Shown here: positions 1-9,249 of the stretch, piece by piece
Layout: every line of letters starts with the position of its first letter
How positions within the stretch are numbered: the stretch's first letter is position 1
DNA from: Pararhizobium polonicum
GTDB taxonomy: Bacteria; Pseudomonadota; Alphaproteobacteria; Rhizobiales; Rhizobiaceae
Reading direction: 5' to 3'
DNA length: 64,000 nt
NCBI RefSeq assembly: GCF_001687365.1
Contig: NZ_LGLV01000006.1
Coordinates: forward strand, 248,001-312,000
Program-made: the position numbers and the translations under genes
The notes under the pieces: model-generated
What the model was told of the DNA's origin: nothing
What the model saw: the letters and a program-made list of their open reading frames with translations, nothing else
The model's database searches: none

Positions 1-1
1 G

Positions 2-385
2 TTGCGCCAGATCGACGATGTCTACGATTGGTTTCCACGGCTCAGGGACAAGCGCCGGACCCAGGCCGGGCTGACCTCCGGCGGCGAGCAGCAGATGCTT
101 GCCATCGGGCGGGCGCTTCTCACGCAGCCAAGGCTCGTGCTTCTCGATGAGCCCTCCATGGGGCTCGCGCCTCGCATCGTTCAGGAAATCTTCCAGATCA
201 TCGGCCGGCTCAACCGTGAAAAAGGCGTGGCCTTCCTGCTCTCCGAACAGAATGCAGCGCTGTCCCTCGCGCATGCTACACGCGCCTATATCCTCGAAAG
301 CGGACATGTGGCGCTGGCGGGCGAGGCTGCCGATCTTGCCCGGCGCGATGACCTCCATCGTATCTACCTTGGCGGCTTGGCCTGA
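2..385 (+). CDS. Branched-chain amino acid-type ABC transporter ATPase (LivF-like), 5' end outside the window
   Basis: Only the C-terminal 127 residues are present. The reading frame is open to the window edge, and a complete LivF is about 235 residues, so the Walker A half lies upstream. Visible are an ABC signature (TSGGE, about residue 25 of the fragment), Walker B LVLLDEP (about 45-51), and SEQN in place of the usual H-loop histidine, which resembles the VEQN of LivF proteins. It would energise a HAAT-type importer whose other parts must lie to the left. Nothing downstream on this strand looks co-transcribed, so it is probably the last gene of its operon. The substrate cannot be inferred. 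Confidence 0.9.
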   Translation: MRQIDDVYDWFPRLRDKRRTQAGLTSGGEQQMLAIGRALLTQPRLVLLDEPSMGLAPRIVQEIFQIIGRLNREKGVAFLLSEQNAALSLAHATRAYILESGHVALAGEAADLARRDDLHRIYLGGLA

Positions 386-917
386 GCTGCCGGCCATCAG
401 GACACGGAGCGTTCACGTCACAGATTGATCCTGGTTCAGGCAAAGGCCCGTCAGGGCGCTTCCATTCTGTACAATTAAAGCATCCTTGACATGGGCTGCT
501 TTGAATTCCGTGTCTGACGTTTCTGACATGGCGTTGCACTCCGCGCCGGACCGGTGGATCGTGGTCGGCTGCGGCTATGCTCGCGTGCGCAATATACATT
601 TCAAAAAATGCGATTGCCCGTCCACATTAAGTTGACTCTTTTCATCAAGATAAGTAAGGTCTACTGACATAATCCGGGGGCTGGTCGATCGACCGATGCC
701 CCTATGGGGCATCGATATGACCGCGCGAACGCAAGACAAGGCGATGATGACATCGGTGGCTGTAAAGCCGCTGACCGCTGCTTGTGCCCCGACGCGTCAC
801 ACGACCACAAAACACCGATAAATCGATAGCGGAGGAGCGTGCAAGGTCACCTGCGGCTCCGCCCGCGGGTGAGAGGTGACGCTGCGCGCTGTGGCGCGAT
901 CAAGGGGAGACGGGCAT
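386..917. other. Gene-free stretch upstream of the glutamate synthase-like gene
   Basis: No convincing coding frame was seen in about 530 bases. The stretch holds two adjacent palindromes (683-714, listed separately) and a weak promoter-like hexamer TTGACT at 632-637. Candidate GTG starts at 876 and 891 lie in frame with the downstream gene, but neither has a good ribosome-binding site. I saw no riboswitch I can name. Confidence 0.5.
683..714. promoter_or_regulatory. Two abutting palindromes, operator or leader hairpin
   Basis: GGTCGATCGACC (683-694) is a perfect 12-bp palindrome. It shares its last C with a 9-bp inverted repeat, CGATGCCCC-TAT-GGGGCATCG (694-714). The second could form a strong hairpin, but no T-tract follows, so an operator or leader structure for the gene at 918 is likelier than a terminator. 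Function is inferred. Confidence 0.4.
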
Positions 918-3900
918 TTGAGTGCGGACGATCAGGGCTTGAGCCTTTACGATATCACCGAGGACAAGAGCAGCTGCGGCGTCGGCTTCATCACCCGTAA
1001 GGACGGTATTCAAACCCACGATGTTCTCAAAAGAGGGCACGAGGCGCTCTGTGCGGTGCCGCACCGCGGAGGCATGTCGGCGGAAGGGGTTGGGGACGGC
1101 GCCGGTGTTTCGGTCGATCTGTCTCTTTCCTTTTTCCGCGGTCTGACCGGAAACCCGGACCTGAAGCCGGGCCGGTTTGGTGTCGGCAATTTCTTCCTGC
1201 CCAAGGATGCTTGCGAGCACCCGCGCGCCGCGCGGATCATCGAGGATGCTTTTGCTGGGCAGAATTTCCCCGTTCTGCTGATCCGTGACATTCCGGTCGA
1301 TGATAGTGCCATCCGGCCGATTGCGATGCGCTACCAATTGCCGATTCGCCAATGGGTTTTTGCCGCGCCGGACGATTGTGCGACGCTCGCCGAATTCGAC
1401 TGGCGCATCCACAAGGTACTTTTGACCATCGAGGCGGCTGCCTATACCGATCCTGCGCTTGCCGGCTTCTATCCGCTGTCGCTCAGTGCCAGGACGCAGG
1501 TTTTCAAGGGCAGGCTGAATTCAAACGAGGTCATGCCTTACTTCCGGGACCTGGTCGACCCGGCCCATGACGTGCATACCATGTATTTCCATACCCGGTT
1601 TTCGACCAATACCGACCCGCATCCCTCCATGGCGCAGCCCTTCCGGCTGATGGCGCACAATGGCGAACTGAACACCGACAAGAAGAACCGGCTTTCCGAA
1701 GCCGCCATCGCGCTTGCCCGCAACGCGGCCATCGTGCGGCCGAAAGGCCAGTCGGACAGTTGCCGCCTCGACCAGACGCTGCAAAGCCGGGTGATGGAAG
1801 ACGGGCTCGACCTGGTAACCGCCGTCGTCTCGATGATGCCGCCCGCCTGGGAGAACGACGAGACGCTGTCACCGGACGTGAAGGCGATGTTCGAGTATTT
1901 CTCGCTTTACGAGGAGAAGAACGACGGCCCCGCAGCCCTGATCTTCGGCGATGGTACGATCATCGGCGCGCGCCTCGACCGGCTGGGTCTCAGGCCGCTG
2001 CGCACGGTGGAAACGGATGATTATCTCTGCGTGATGTCGGAAGCCGGGCAGATCGCCTTTCCACCGGAAAGCGTCTTGCGCCGGGGCCGTATCGAGGCCG
2101 GCGGTATGCTCTATTACGATCACGCCGAAGGGCGGTCCTGGTCGACGAGCGAGGCGCTGGAAATGCTGGCAGCGCGGCGTGACTACAAGATATTGCTGAC
2201 TGACGCACGTGTCCGCCTTGAGGATCTGCCCGAGATTCCGGCCGACAGTCAGGGCTCGCCGCTGCGGTATAATGGCGATCTCGAACGGCATCAGCGCTAT
2301 GTCGCCTATTCGCACAATCAGGAGAGCTTCAAGTTCCTGATGGACCCGATGCTGACGACCGGTGCTGAGAAGATCTCTGCCATGGGCTATGGCAATGCGA
2401 TCAATGCTCTGTCCGATCAGGAGGGCGGCGTTGCCAAGTATTTCTCGCAGCGGTTCGCGCAGGTGACCAATCCGCCGCTCGACAGCATCCGCGAAGCGGA
2501 CGGCATGACCTTGCGCGTTGCGCTTGGCGCAAAGCCAAACATTGGGGCGAAGGCTGCCCGCCAGATCGTCGTGCGATCGCCGATCCTGACGCATCTCGAC
2601 ATGCTGAAGATCCGCGAGCAGGTGGAAACGCCGCTGCGCCGGTTCGAAATGCTCTACACGCCCGTTCTCGATGATGCCAAGGCCAATACCGCGGCGCTCG
2701 AGGCGGCGATTTCCGCCTTGTGCGATGCTGTCGAAATCTTTGCCTCTGAAGAGGGCGGTATCGCCGTTATTACCGATCGTCATGTGGCCCGCACGCGCGC
2801 CGCGCTGCCGATGATCATCGTGATTTCGGCTCTTAACCAGCGCCTGATCGAGACCGGGCTACGCCTGCGTGTGTCGATTATTGCCGAAAGTGGCCAGATG
2901 TCCTCGTCGCACCATATCGCGGCGGCCTTGGGCTTCGGGGCGGCGGCCGTGTATCCGCTGGGTGTGCAGTTCCGGGCAGAGGAAAAGTTCGGCGCGGATG
3001 CCGACAAGGCTTTCAAGCGCTTCGCCAAGGCTGCCGAAAAATCGCTGATGAAGACCATGGGCAAGGTCGGGCTCTGCACTGCCGAAAGCTATATCGGCGG
3101 CGAATTCTTCGAGCCCAATTTCCTCGACACCAACGATCCGGTTCTTCAGCGCTATTTCCCCAACGTGAAGACGCCGGTGGGCGGGGTCAATTTTGCGGTT
3201 ATCGCCCAGGCTGTTGCCGACTGGCACGGACGGGCGCTGTCCGTGAAAAGCGAAAACGACATCCCGCTTCTCGGCCTGTTCAAGGAACGGGCCGAGGGTG
3301 CGGGCCATTCCTATGGTACCACCGCCGTGCGCGGCTTTGTCGACATGACGGAGGAAAAGATCGATTTCGCCCGGCTGGATGGCAGGGAGGACGGAAGTGA
3401 ACATCTGCGCCTCATGCCGCTGAACCGGCTGGAAGATGCATTCGGGTTAAACGACGACGCCTATTACAGTACCAGCTTCGACCGTCTGACGCCGGAGGCC
3501 GTTGATCGTTTCCAGATCACGCCCGGCTACCGTGCCTTCGCCCGGATGATGATGGAGGAGCGCATGCGGCGCCCGGCGGCGTTGCGCGATGTTCTGGATC
3601 TCCCGGCCGATGTCAGTTTCTGTGCTTCGCCAGAGGAGTTTCGCAAGGAAATGGGCCGTTTCTCGCGCAAGGGAAACACCTGCTTTATGGTGCGTGGCCT
3701 CGCCTGCGAGCGGATTGCACATGACGAGTTCCGGCTTCGGCTAACGGGCACGACCGATCTTGCACGGCTTGCGGCGCTTGGCCAGTCGCTGGTGATCCGC
3801 TTCAACAGCGATATTCTCGGCCATTGGCTGGAGAGCGGGGCTCTTGTCGTCAACGCGTCCGGGCAGGCGCATGATTACTTGTCCCTGTTGCGCAGCGCGC

Positions 3901-6416
3901 CCGCAAGCATCCCGATATCCGCCGTGCAGAAGGCAAGCGAGATCACGCCACTGCTCGCTTCCGGAGCCATGAGCCATGGTGCGCTTGTCGCGACGGCACA
4001 TGAGGCGGTGGCGCACGGAACCAATATGGTCGGCGGCATGTCGAACTCCGGTGAGGGCGGCGAGCACATGTCGCGCTACGGAACTATCCGCGCCTCGAAG
4101 ATCAAGCAGTTCGCCTCCGGTCGTTTCGGCATCTGGGCCGGATATCTTGCCGATACGATGCTGGAAGAAATCGAGATCAAGATCGGGCAGGGAGCAAAGC
4201 CCGGTGAGGGCGGACAGTTGCCGTCGCCGAAGGTCACGGTCGAGATTGCGGCGGCGCGTGGTGGTACGCCCGGTGTCGAACTGGTCTCGCCACCGCCGCA
4301 TCACGATACCTATTCGATCGAGGATCTGGCCCAGCTGATCCATGATGCCAAGGCAGCACGCGTGCGTGTCGTCGTCAAGCTCGTCTCGTCCGAAGGTATC
4401 GGCACGATTGCGGTTGGCGTCGCCAAGGCGGGCGCGGATGTCATCAATGTTGCCGGCAATACCGGTGGCACCGGTGCCGCCGCCGTCACCAGCCTCAAAT
4501 ATACCGGCCGCGCCGCCGAGATCGGCATTGCCGAAGTCCATCAGGCGCTCTGCGCCAACGGTCTGCGCCAGAAGGTCAAGCTACGCTGCTCGGGCGCACA
4601 CCAGACAGCAAGTGATGTTGTCAAATCGGCACTGCTCGGTGGCGACAGTTTCGAATTCGGCACCACCGCCTTGATGATGCTGAAATGCGTTATGGCGAAG
4701 AACTGCAATATCAAGTGCCCGGCGGGCCTGACCACCAACCAGGAAGCCTTCGATGGCGATCCGCGTGCGCTGGCGCAATATCTGCTGAACATCGCCCATG
4801 AGACGCGCGAAATCCTGGCCGGGCTCGGTCTGGAATCGCTTGCCGTCGCGCGTGGGCGCTCCGATCTCCTTCATCTGCTCGATCACCCCTCCAGCGTCGG
4901 GCAGCTTGATCTCCGCGCGATGCTGGCAGTCGTCGAGGAGGTGCGGGTCGCCGAGCCTATCTATATGGAAAAGGACTATGCCATCGATGACAGTTTCATC
5001 GATCTCGTGCGGTCTGCGCTGATCGACGGCAAGCGTGCGAACATCGAGCTTGGCGGCAACCGGTTCCTCAACAACTGCAACAAGACTGTCGGAGGGCAGC
5101 TGGCTGTCGATATCGAGCGCATGCTCAACCACGACATAACCGGCGAGGATGCCCGCGCCATGCCCGCGGTGCGGCAGGATCATCGCGGCCGCCGCTTTCT
5201 CGAAGCCGGTAGCGTGCGTATCGCGACGTCAGGCTCGGCCGGCCAGTCCTACGGCGCCTTCTGCAATGACGGCATGGTGCTGACGCATACCGGCACATGC
5301 AATGACGGCGTCGGCAAGAGCGCCTGCGGTGGCACCATCGTCGTGCGTTCGCCGGGCGGCGGATCGGGCGAAGCGGGCGGCAATGTGCTGATCGGCAATT
5401 TCGCATTGTTTGGCGCAACCGGTGGCCGTACCTTCATCGAGGGGCAGGCGGGCGACCGCTTTGCCGTGCGCAACTCGGGCGCCACCGCGGTCATCGAGGG
5501 CGTCGGTGATTTTGCCTGCGAATACATGACCAACGGCGCGGTGCTCAATCTCGGCAGTTTCGGCAAGGGTTTCGGCAACGGCATGTCTGGCGGTTTCGTC
5601 TACCAGTATGACCCCTACGGTGACCTGCCGAAGAAGGTCAGCCACGACTCGATCCTGCTCGGTTCGATCGGCGGCGACAATCCCGAGGCTGTGATCCACA
5701 ATCAGGCCGTCCATTTGCTACTCGGCTGGCATTTTGCCGAAACGGGATCGGCAAAGGCCGGCTGGCTCCTGGAAAACTGGGAAAGCGAGCAGCATAATTT
5801 CGCCTATGGCATGCCGCGCGCCCTGCTTCTCTATCAGGACAGCGATGCAATCCTGGCCGCCAAACCGCGCAAGGAACTGATCGAGGAACTGACATCGGCG
5901 TTATCAGCGCATCAGGTGCGCAAGTTCAAACTCGCCTATCGCGACCGCAAGGCCGTGCTCAACGGTACGGTGCCGGGCTATGGCGAAACCGATACGGACG
6001 GGATGTTCGCGCTTCTCAACAATTACACCGTGCTTTCCATGGCGCAGGGGCTTGCCATGGCACGTGTACCCAATGCGCTCGGCCCGTCGGACCGGGATGT
6101 GGAGAAAGCGGTTCGCAATCTGATCCTGACTGAAGATTTCGCCTTGATGAGCAAGCTTATGCGGCACGCCCGGGAGGCTGTCAGCGGTTACGGCGACGAG
6201 GACCTGGCCGTGATGATCGCTGCCAAGCGGCTCGCCGATTACAAGGAGGCGCTATCGCGCCGCAACGTTCTTTCCATGGACAGCCCCGGCACCTACGGCT
6301 GGATCATTGAGAGGCACGCCCGCAACATCGAGAAGATTGGCAGAATTCCGAGTTTCGAAGAGCTGTTTGCCAAACATGCTCTGTCTGATCTCGCTCTTTC
6401 CGCCCGCAATGGCTGA
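918..6416 (+). CDS. Divergent glutamate synthase large subunit (GltB-like), unusually long
   Basis: The protein has 1832 residues, against about 1500 for typical GltB. TTG 918 is chosen because AAGGGGAG lies 8 bases upstream and it puts the predicted N-terminal nucleophile at Cys20 (CGVGF) after a short propeptide; GTG 876 is the longer alternative. Domain order is class II amidotransferase, central domain, FMN-binding synthase domain (MSNSGEGGEH near 1041), a cysteine cluster at C1257, C1263 and C1267, a GXGXG glutamine-amidotransferase-like domain (about 1430-1570), and about 260 further residues with no domain I recognise. It should move ammonia from glutamine to 2-oxoglutarate or a related 2-oxoacid. 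No GltD follows. The next gene overlaps by 8 bases and encodes a diflavin reductase, the likely electron donor. The cysteine spacing x5/x3 differs from the x5/x4 of E. coli GltB. Confidence 0.88.
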   Translation: MSADDQGLSLYDITEDKSSCGVGFITRKDGIQTHDVLKRGHEALCAVPHRGGMSAEGVGDGAGVSVDLSLSFFRGLTGNPDLKPGRFGVGNFFLPKDACEHPRAARIIEDAFAGQNFPVLLIRDIPVDDSAIRPIAMRYQLPIRQWVFAAPDDCATLAEFDWRIHKVLLTIEAAAYTDPALAGFYPLSLSARTQVFKGRLNSNEVMPYFRDLVDPAHDVHTMYFHTRFSTNTDPHPSMAQPFRLMAHNGELNTDKKNRLSEAAIALARNAAIVRPKGQSDSCRLDQTLQSRVMEDGLDLVTAVVSMMPPAWENDETLSPDVKAMFEYFSLYEEKNDGPAALIFGDGTIIGARLDRLGLRPLRTVETDDYLCVMSEAGQIAFPPESVLRRGRIEAGGMLYYDHAEGRSWSTSEALEMLAARRDYKILLTDARVRLEDLPEIPADSQGSPLRYNGDLERHQRYVAYSHNQESFKFLMDPMLTTGAEKISAMGYGNAINALSDQEGGVAKYFSQRFAQVTNPPLDSIREADGMTLRVALGAKPNIGAKAARQIVVRSPILTHLDMLKIREQVETPLRRFEMLYTPVLDDAKANTAALEAAISALCDAVEIFASEEGGIAVITDRHVARTRAALPMIIVISALNQRLIETGLRLRVSIIAESGQMSSSHHIAAALGFGAAAVYPLGVQFRAEEKFGADADKAFKRFAKAAEKSLMKTMGKVGLCTAESYIGGEFFEPNFLDTNDPVLQRYFPNVKTPVGGVNFAVIAQAVADWHGRALSVKSENDIPLLGLFKERAEGAGHSYGTTAVRGFVDMTEEKIDFARLDGREDGSEHLRLMPLNRLEDAFGLNDDAYYSTSFDRLTPEAVDRFQITPGYRAFARMMMEERMRRPAALRDVLDLPADVSFCASPEEFRKEMGRFSRKGNTCFMVRGLACERIAHDEFRLRLTGTTDLARLAALGQSLVIRFNSDILGHWLESGALVVNASGQAHDYLSLLRSAPASIPISAVQKASEITPLLASGAMSHGALVATAHEAVAHGTNMVGGMSNSGEGGEHMSRYGTIRASKIKQFASGRFGIWAGYLADTMLEEIEIKIGQGAKPGEGGQLPSPKVTVEIAAARGGTPGVELVSPPPHHDTYSIEDLAQLIHDAKAARVRVVVKLVSSEGIGTIAVGVAKAGADVINVAGNTGGTGAAAVTSLKYTGRAAEIGIAEVHQALCANGLRQKVKLRCSGAHQTASDVVKSALLGGDSFEFGTTALMMLKCVMAKNCNIKCPAGLTTNQEAFDGDPRALAQYLLNIAHETREILAGLGLESLAVARGRSDLLHLLDHPSSVGQLDLRAMLAVVEEVRVAEPIYMEKDYAIDDSFIDLVRSALIDGKRANIELGGNRFLNNCNKTVGGQLAVDIERMLNHDITGEDARAMPAVRQDHRGRRFLEAGSVRIATSGSAGQSYGAFCNDGMVLTHTGTCNDGVGKSACGGTIVVRSPGGGSGEAGGNVLIGNFALFGATGGRTFIEGQAGDRFAVRNSGATAVIEGVGDFACEYMTNGAVLNLGSFGKGFGNGMSGGFVYQYDPYGDLPKKVSHDSILLGSIGGDNPEAVIHNQAVHLLLGWHFAETGSAKAGWLLENWESEQHNFAYGMPRALLLYQDSDAILAAKPRKELIEELTSALSAHQVRKFKLAYRDRKAVLNGTVPGYGETDTDGMFALLNNYTVLSMAQGLAMARVPNALGPSDRDVEKAVRNLILTEDFALMSKLMRHAREAVSGYGDEDLAVMIAAKRLADYKEALSRRNVLSMDSPGTYGWIIERHARNIEKIGRIPSFEELFAKHALSDLALSARNG

Positions 6417-8196
6417 GTTTCCAACGATGACGATACCTTACATTCCTGACGACGCACCGTTCAACGGCGACCAGCGTGCCTGGCTTGCCGGTTTTCTGGC
6501 CGGGCTGCATTCGCGGCTTGCACTGGATGGCGATACCCCCGCAGCGGCAGCCAATCCGCAGCAAGCAACAGCGGCCATGCTGCATATTCTGTTCGGAACC
6601 CAGACGGGCAATGCCGAAAGCATTGCCATGGACGTCGCCGCAGATGCGCGAGCCAAGGGCATGCAGCCGGTCGTCGAAGCGCTGGACGATGTCGACATGA
6701 TCCGGCTTTCCGCGATGAAGCGGGCGATCATCGTCACCTCGACCTATGGGGAAGGTGAAATGCCGGACAATGCCCAGCTTTTCTGGCAGGCCCTGTCGGC
6801 GGCCACGGCTCCGCGGTTGGAGACCATGCACTTCGCCGTACTGGCGCTCGGTGATACCGGCTATGACGGATTTTGCCAGTCCGGAAAGCTGATTGATACG
6901 CGGTTGGAGCAGTTGGGTGCCAAGCGCATCGTCAACCGCGTCGATTGCGATGTCGATTATGAGGATGCTGCCGCCAGCTGGATCGGCGAGGTGCTGCCGC
7001 TTGCCGCCGCCGTCGACGGCGGTCAGGCCGCTCCGCTGCTTCCCGACGCCATGATTGCTCCCGCGGCGCGCGAAAAGTCGCCGTGGAGCCGAAAATCTCC
7101 CTATCTCTCGACGGTTACCGTCAACCGGGCATTATCCGGTGCGTCATCGGCGAAGGAAATCCGTCATTTCGAATTCGATCTGGGTGACAGCGGCCTGGAA
7201 TACGAGGCTGGCGATGCCCTCGGTGTGATGCCGGTCAATAGCCCCGCGCTCGTGACGGCCATTCTGTCACGTCTGCGGGCAGACGGCGATTTGCCGGTGC
7301 AGGGCCTGTCGAGGCCGCTTGCCGTCGAACTTGCCAATAGCTTCGAAATTTCCACACCGTCGCGCGAGCTGATCACCGAGATCGAACAGCGTGCGGGCAA
7401 CGAGGAACTCAGTCACATCCTGCGCCATGGCGACAAGGAAGCGCTCGACGCCTGGCTGTGGGGCAAGGATATTCTCGACCTGCTGATGCTTGACACGCGC
7501 ATGGCGATGACTGCCGGCGAATTCGTAAGCCTGCTCAAGCCATTACAGCATCGCGCCTATTCGATCTCCTCGAGTCCTTTGGCCGCCGGGGGAAGCGTGC
7601 ACCTGACGATCGCCAGCGTGCGCTATCGTTCGAACGGCCGTGAGCATGGCGGCGTCTGCTCGACCTATCTGTCGGACCGGGTCGCAGAAGGCGACAAGGT
7701 CGGCATTTTCGTGTCGCAGAACAAGGCGTTCCGCGTGCCTGCGGACAATGACGCGCCGATGATCATGGTTGGCCCCGGCACCGGCATCGCCCCGTTCCGC
7801 GCTTTCTTGCAGGAGCGCCGGATGCGCGGTGCGGCTGGGCGCAACTGGCTGTTCTTCGGCGACCAGCACCGGGCCTCCGATTTCATCTACGAAGACGAAC
7901 TCAGCCAGATGAGCAGCGACGGTGTCCTGACGCGGCTCGATCTGGCCTTTTCGCGGGATCAGGCCGAAAAGGTCTATGTGCAGTCGAGGATGCGCGAGAA
8001 CGGCAAGGCGCTCTATAGCTGGCTGGAAGAGGGCGGACATTTCTACGTCTGCGGCGATGCATCGAGAATGGCGAAGGATGTCGACCGGGCGCTCCACGAC
8101 ATCGTTGCCTTGCATGGCGGCAGAACACCGGAGGCCGCAAGCGATTACGTCAACGGCTTGAAGCGTGAAAAGCGCTATCTGCGCGACGTCTATTGA
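6409..8196 (+). CDS. CysJ-type NADPH diflavin reductase
   Basis: 595 residues from ATG 6409, which overlaps the previous stop (ATGGCTGA); ATG 6427 is also possible. The N-terminal flavodoxin domain has TQTGN at 64-68 for FMN phosphate, STYGEGE, and LALGDTGYDGF. The FAD part shows RAYSISSSP (from 382) and GVCSTYL. The NADPH part shows GPGTGIAPFRAF (from about 455), YVCGDASRMAKDV and a terminal RYLRDVY, very like the end of CysJ. It would pass electrons from NADPH through FAD and FMN to a partner. No sulfite reductase hemoprotein gene is nearby. The coupled partner is the glutamate synthase-like protein, so I infer it feeds that enzyme rather than sulfite reduction. Confidence 0.88.
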   Translation: MAEFPTMTIPYIPDDAPFNGDQRAWLAGFLAGLHSRLALDGDTPAAAANPQQATAAMLHILFGTQTGNAESIAMDVAADARAKGMQPVVEALDDVDMIRLSAMKRAIIVTSTYGEGEMPDNAQLFWQALSAATAPRLETMHFAVLALGDTGYDGFCQSGKLIDTRLEQLGAKRIVNRVDCDVDYEDAAASWIGEVLPLAAAVDGGQAAPLLPDAMIAPAAREKSPWSRKSPYLSTVTVNRALSGASSAKEIRHFEFDLGDSGLEYEAGDALGVMPVNSPALVTAILSRLRADGDLPVQGLSRPLAVELANSFEISTPSRELITEIEQRAGNEELSHILRHGDKEALDAWLWGKDILDLLMLDTRMAMTAGEFVSLLKPLQHRAYSISSSPLAAGGSVHLTIASVRYRSNGREHGGVCSTYLSDRVAEGDKVGIFVSQNKAFRVPADNDAPMIMVGPGTGIAPFRAFLQERRMRGAAGRNWLFFGDQHRASDFIYEDELSQMSSDGVLTRLDLAFSRDQAEKVYVQSRMRENGKALYSWLEEGGHFYVCGDASRMAKDVDRALHDIVALHGGRTPEAASDYVNGLKREKRYLRDVY

Positions 8197-8641
8197 CGCG
8201 CGGCAACGCATCTCGTGGCTCTTCAGGAGAACGACCTTGAGGAAAATACCGGCCGAAAGCGGGCCGCTTCCAGACGCGTGCGATGACAACGAGGCGAGCC
8301 GCAGGCATCGGATATTTCGGGCGCCGTAGACACCGATCTTGATACCCTCGTCCGGCCGCACCGCAGTCTCACCGCGTAAATCCACGCCGTTCCAGGACAG
8401 TCAAAGCAACTGCATCGGCTGTTGCGGGCATCACTGCAATAGGTGCATTTTCCAATTAGCCATCACTCATCATGTGGGTTACGCCGGATACCCGGCCGGA
8501 CGGCGATCGTGCAAGCGGGGCAGCCAATCTCCCTCTTTAATGCCGAAAGCGGCGGAACCATTCGCCCGGCCGCGTGTTTATCGCCGCCGGGCAGACGGCA
8601 TCTCTTCTGTCACATGCATTCTCATTCAGGAGCCTACGCAT
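8197..8641. other. Gene-free stretch upstream of the PRC-barrel gene
   Basis: About 445 bases without a supportable gene. The frame of the next gene stays open upstream, but the ribosome-binding site and signal peptide place its start at 8642. No clear hairpin, repeat or RNA gene was recognised. Confidence 0.5.
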
Positions 8642-9088
8642 ATGAACTTTCGTCCGATCGTCGCTGGTCTTGCCCTTTCCCTTCTCTCCGGTGCCGCCTT
8701 TGCGCAGACCGCCGCAGCAACAGGAGCCGATGCTGCGCTCACTGGCCCGGGCATCACTATGGGCACTGCTGCCACGATCCCGCTTCGATACGTGAACATC
8801 CAGGACACTGACCTGATGACCTCGAAATTGATCGGCATCGACATCTACAATAAGCAGAATGAGGAAATCGGCGAGATTTCCGACGTCGTGATTGGCGACG
8901 GCAAGTCCGTCATCGGCATTGTCGCCAGCGTCGGCGGCTTCCTCGGCATCGGCGAAAGCTATGTTGTCCTCGATCCGGCGTCGATCGCTCTTGCTGAAGT
9001 TAACGGCACATGGAAGGCCAATGTCGACACGACAAAGGATGATCTCTCGAACGCGCCCAAGCTCGACTATTCGAAGATGAAGAAATAG
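8642..9088 (+). CDS. Secreted PRC-barrel domain protein
   Basis: 148 residues. AGGAG at about 8628 supports ATG 8642. Residues 1-22 form a Sec signal peptide ending AFAQ. After an alanine/threonine-rich linker, residues about 55-120 read as a PRC-barrel (LIGIDIYNKQNEEIGEISDVVI, then GIGESYVVLD). PRC-barrels in rhizobial exported proteins are small beta domains of uncertain role, often stress-related. A hairpin follows the stop, so it is probably a single-gene unit. The function is unknown beyond the family assignment. Confidence 0.85.
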   Translation: MNFRPIVAGLALSLLSGAAFAQTAAATGADAALTGPGITMGTAATIPLRYVNIQDTDLMTSKLIGIDIYNKQNEEIGEISDVVIGDGKSVIGIVASVGGFLGIGESYVVLDPASIALAEVNGTWKANVDTTKDDLSNAPKLDYSKMKK

Positions 9089-9095
9089 CAATTCT

Positions 9096-9117
9096 GGGCC
9101 AGCTCTCGGGCTGGCCC
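9096..9117 (+). terminator. Hairpin after the PRC-barrel gene
   Basis: GGGCCAGC-TCTCGG-GCTGGCCC is a perfect 8-bp stem starting 7 bases after the stop codon. The following sequence is only modestly T-containing (TCTGCCTC), so a rho-independent terminator is likely but not certain. Confidence 0.5.
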
Positions 9118-9249
9118 TCTGCCTCAACGATGAGGATGCCAATTCCAGAGGCATTCCCACTCCGCTGAAAGCCTAAGCGTCGCTGCGGGCGGTTCCCGGC
9201 GACCGGATATCGTGCCGATACGTCCAAACACCGGTATTGGGGACAGCCC

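Noticed and set aside
876..917. GTG 876 as start of the glutamate synthase-like protein
   Set aside because: It lacks a ribosome-binding site, while TTG 918 has AAGGGGAG at ideal distance and gives a normal short propeptide before Cys20.
6409..8196. Annotation as sulfite reductase flavoprotein subunit in sulfur assimilation
   Set aside because: Sequence similarity to CysJ is real, but no hemoprotein or cysteine-biosynthesis genes are nearby and the gene is coupled to a glutamate synthase-like gene. The family name is kept without the pathway claim.
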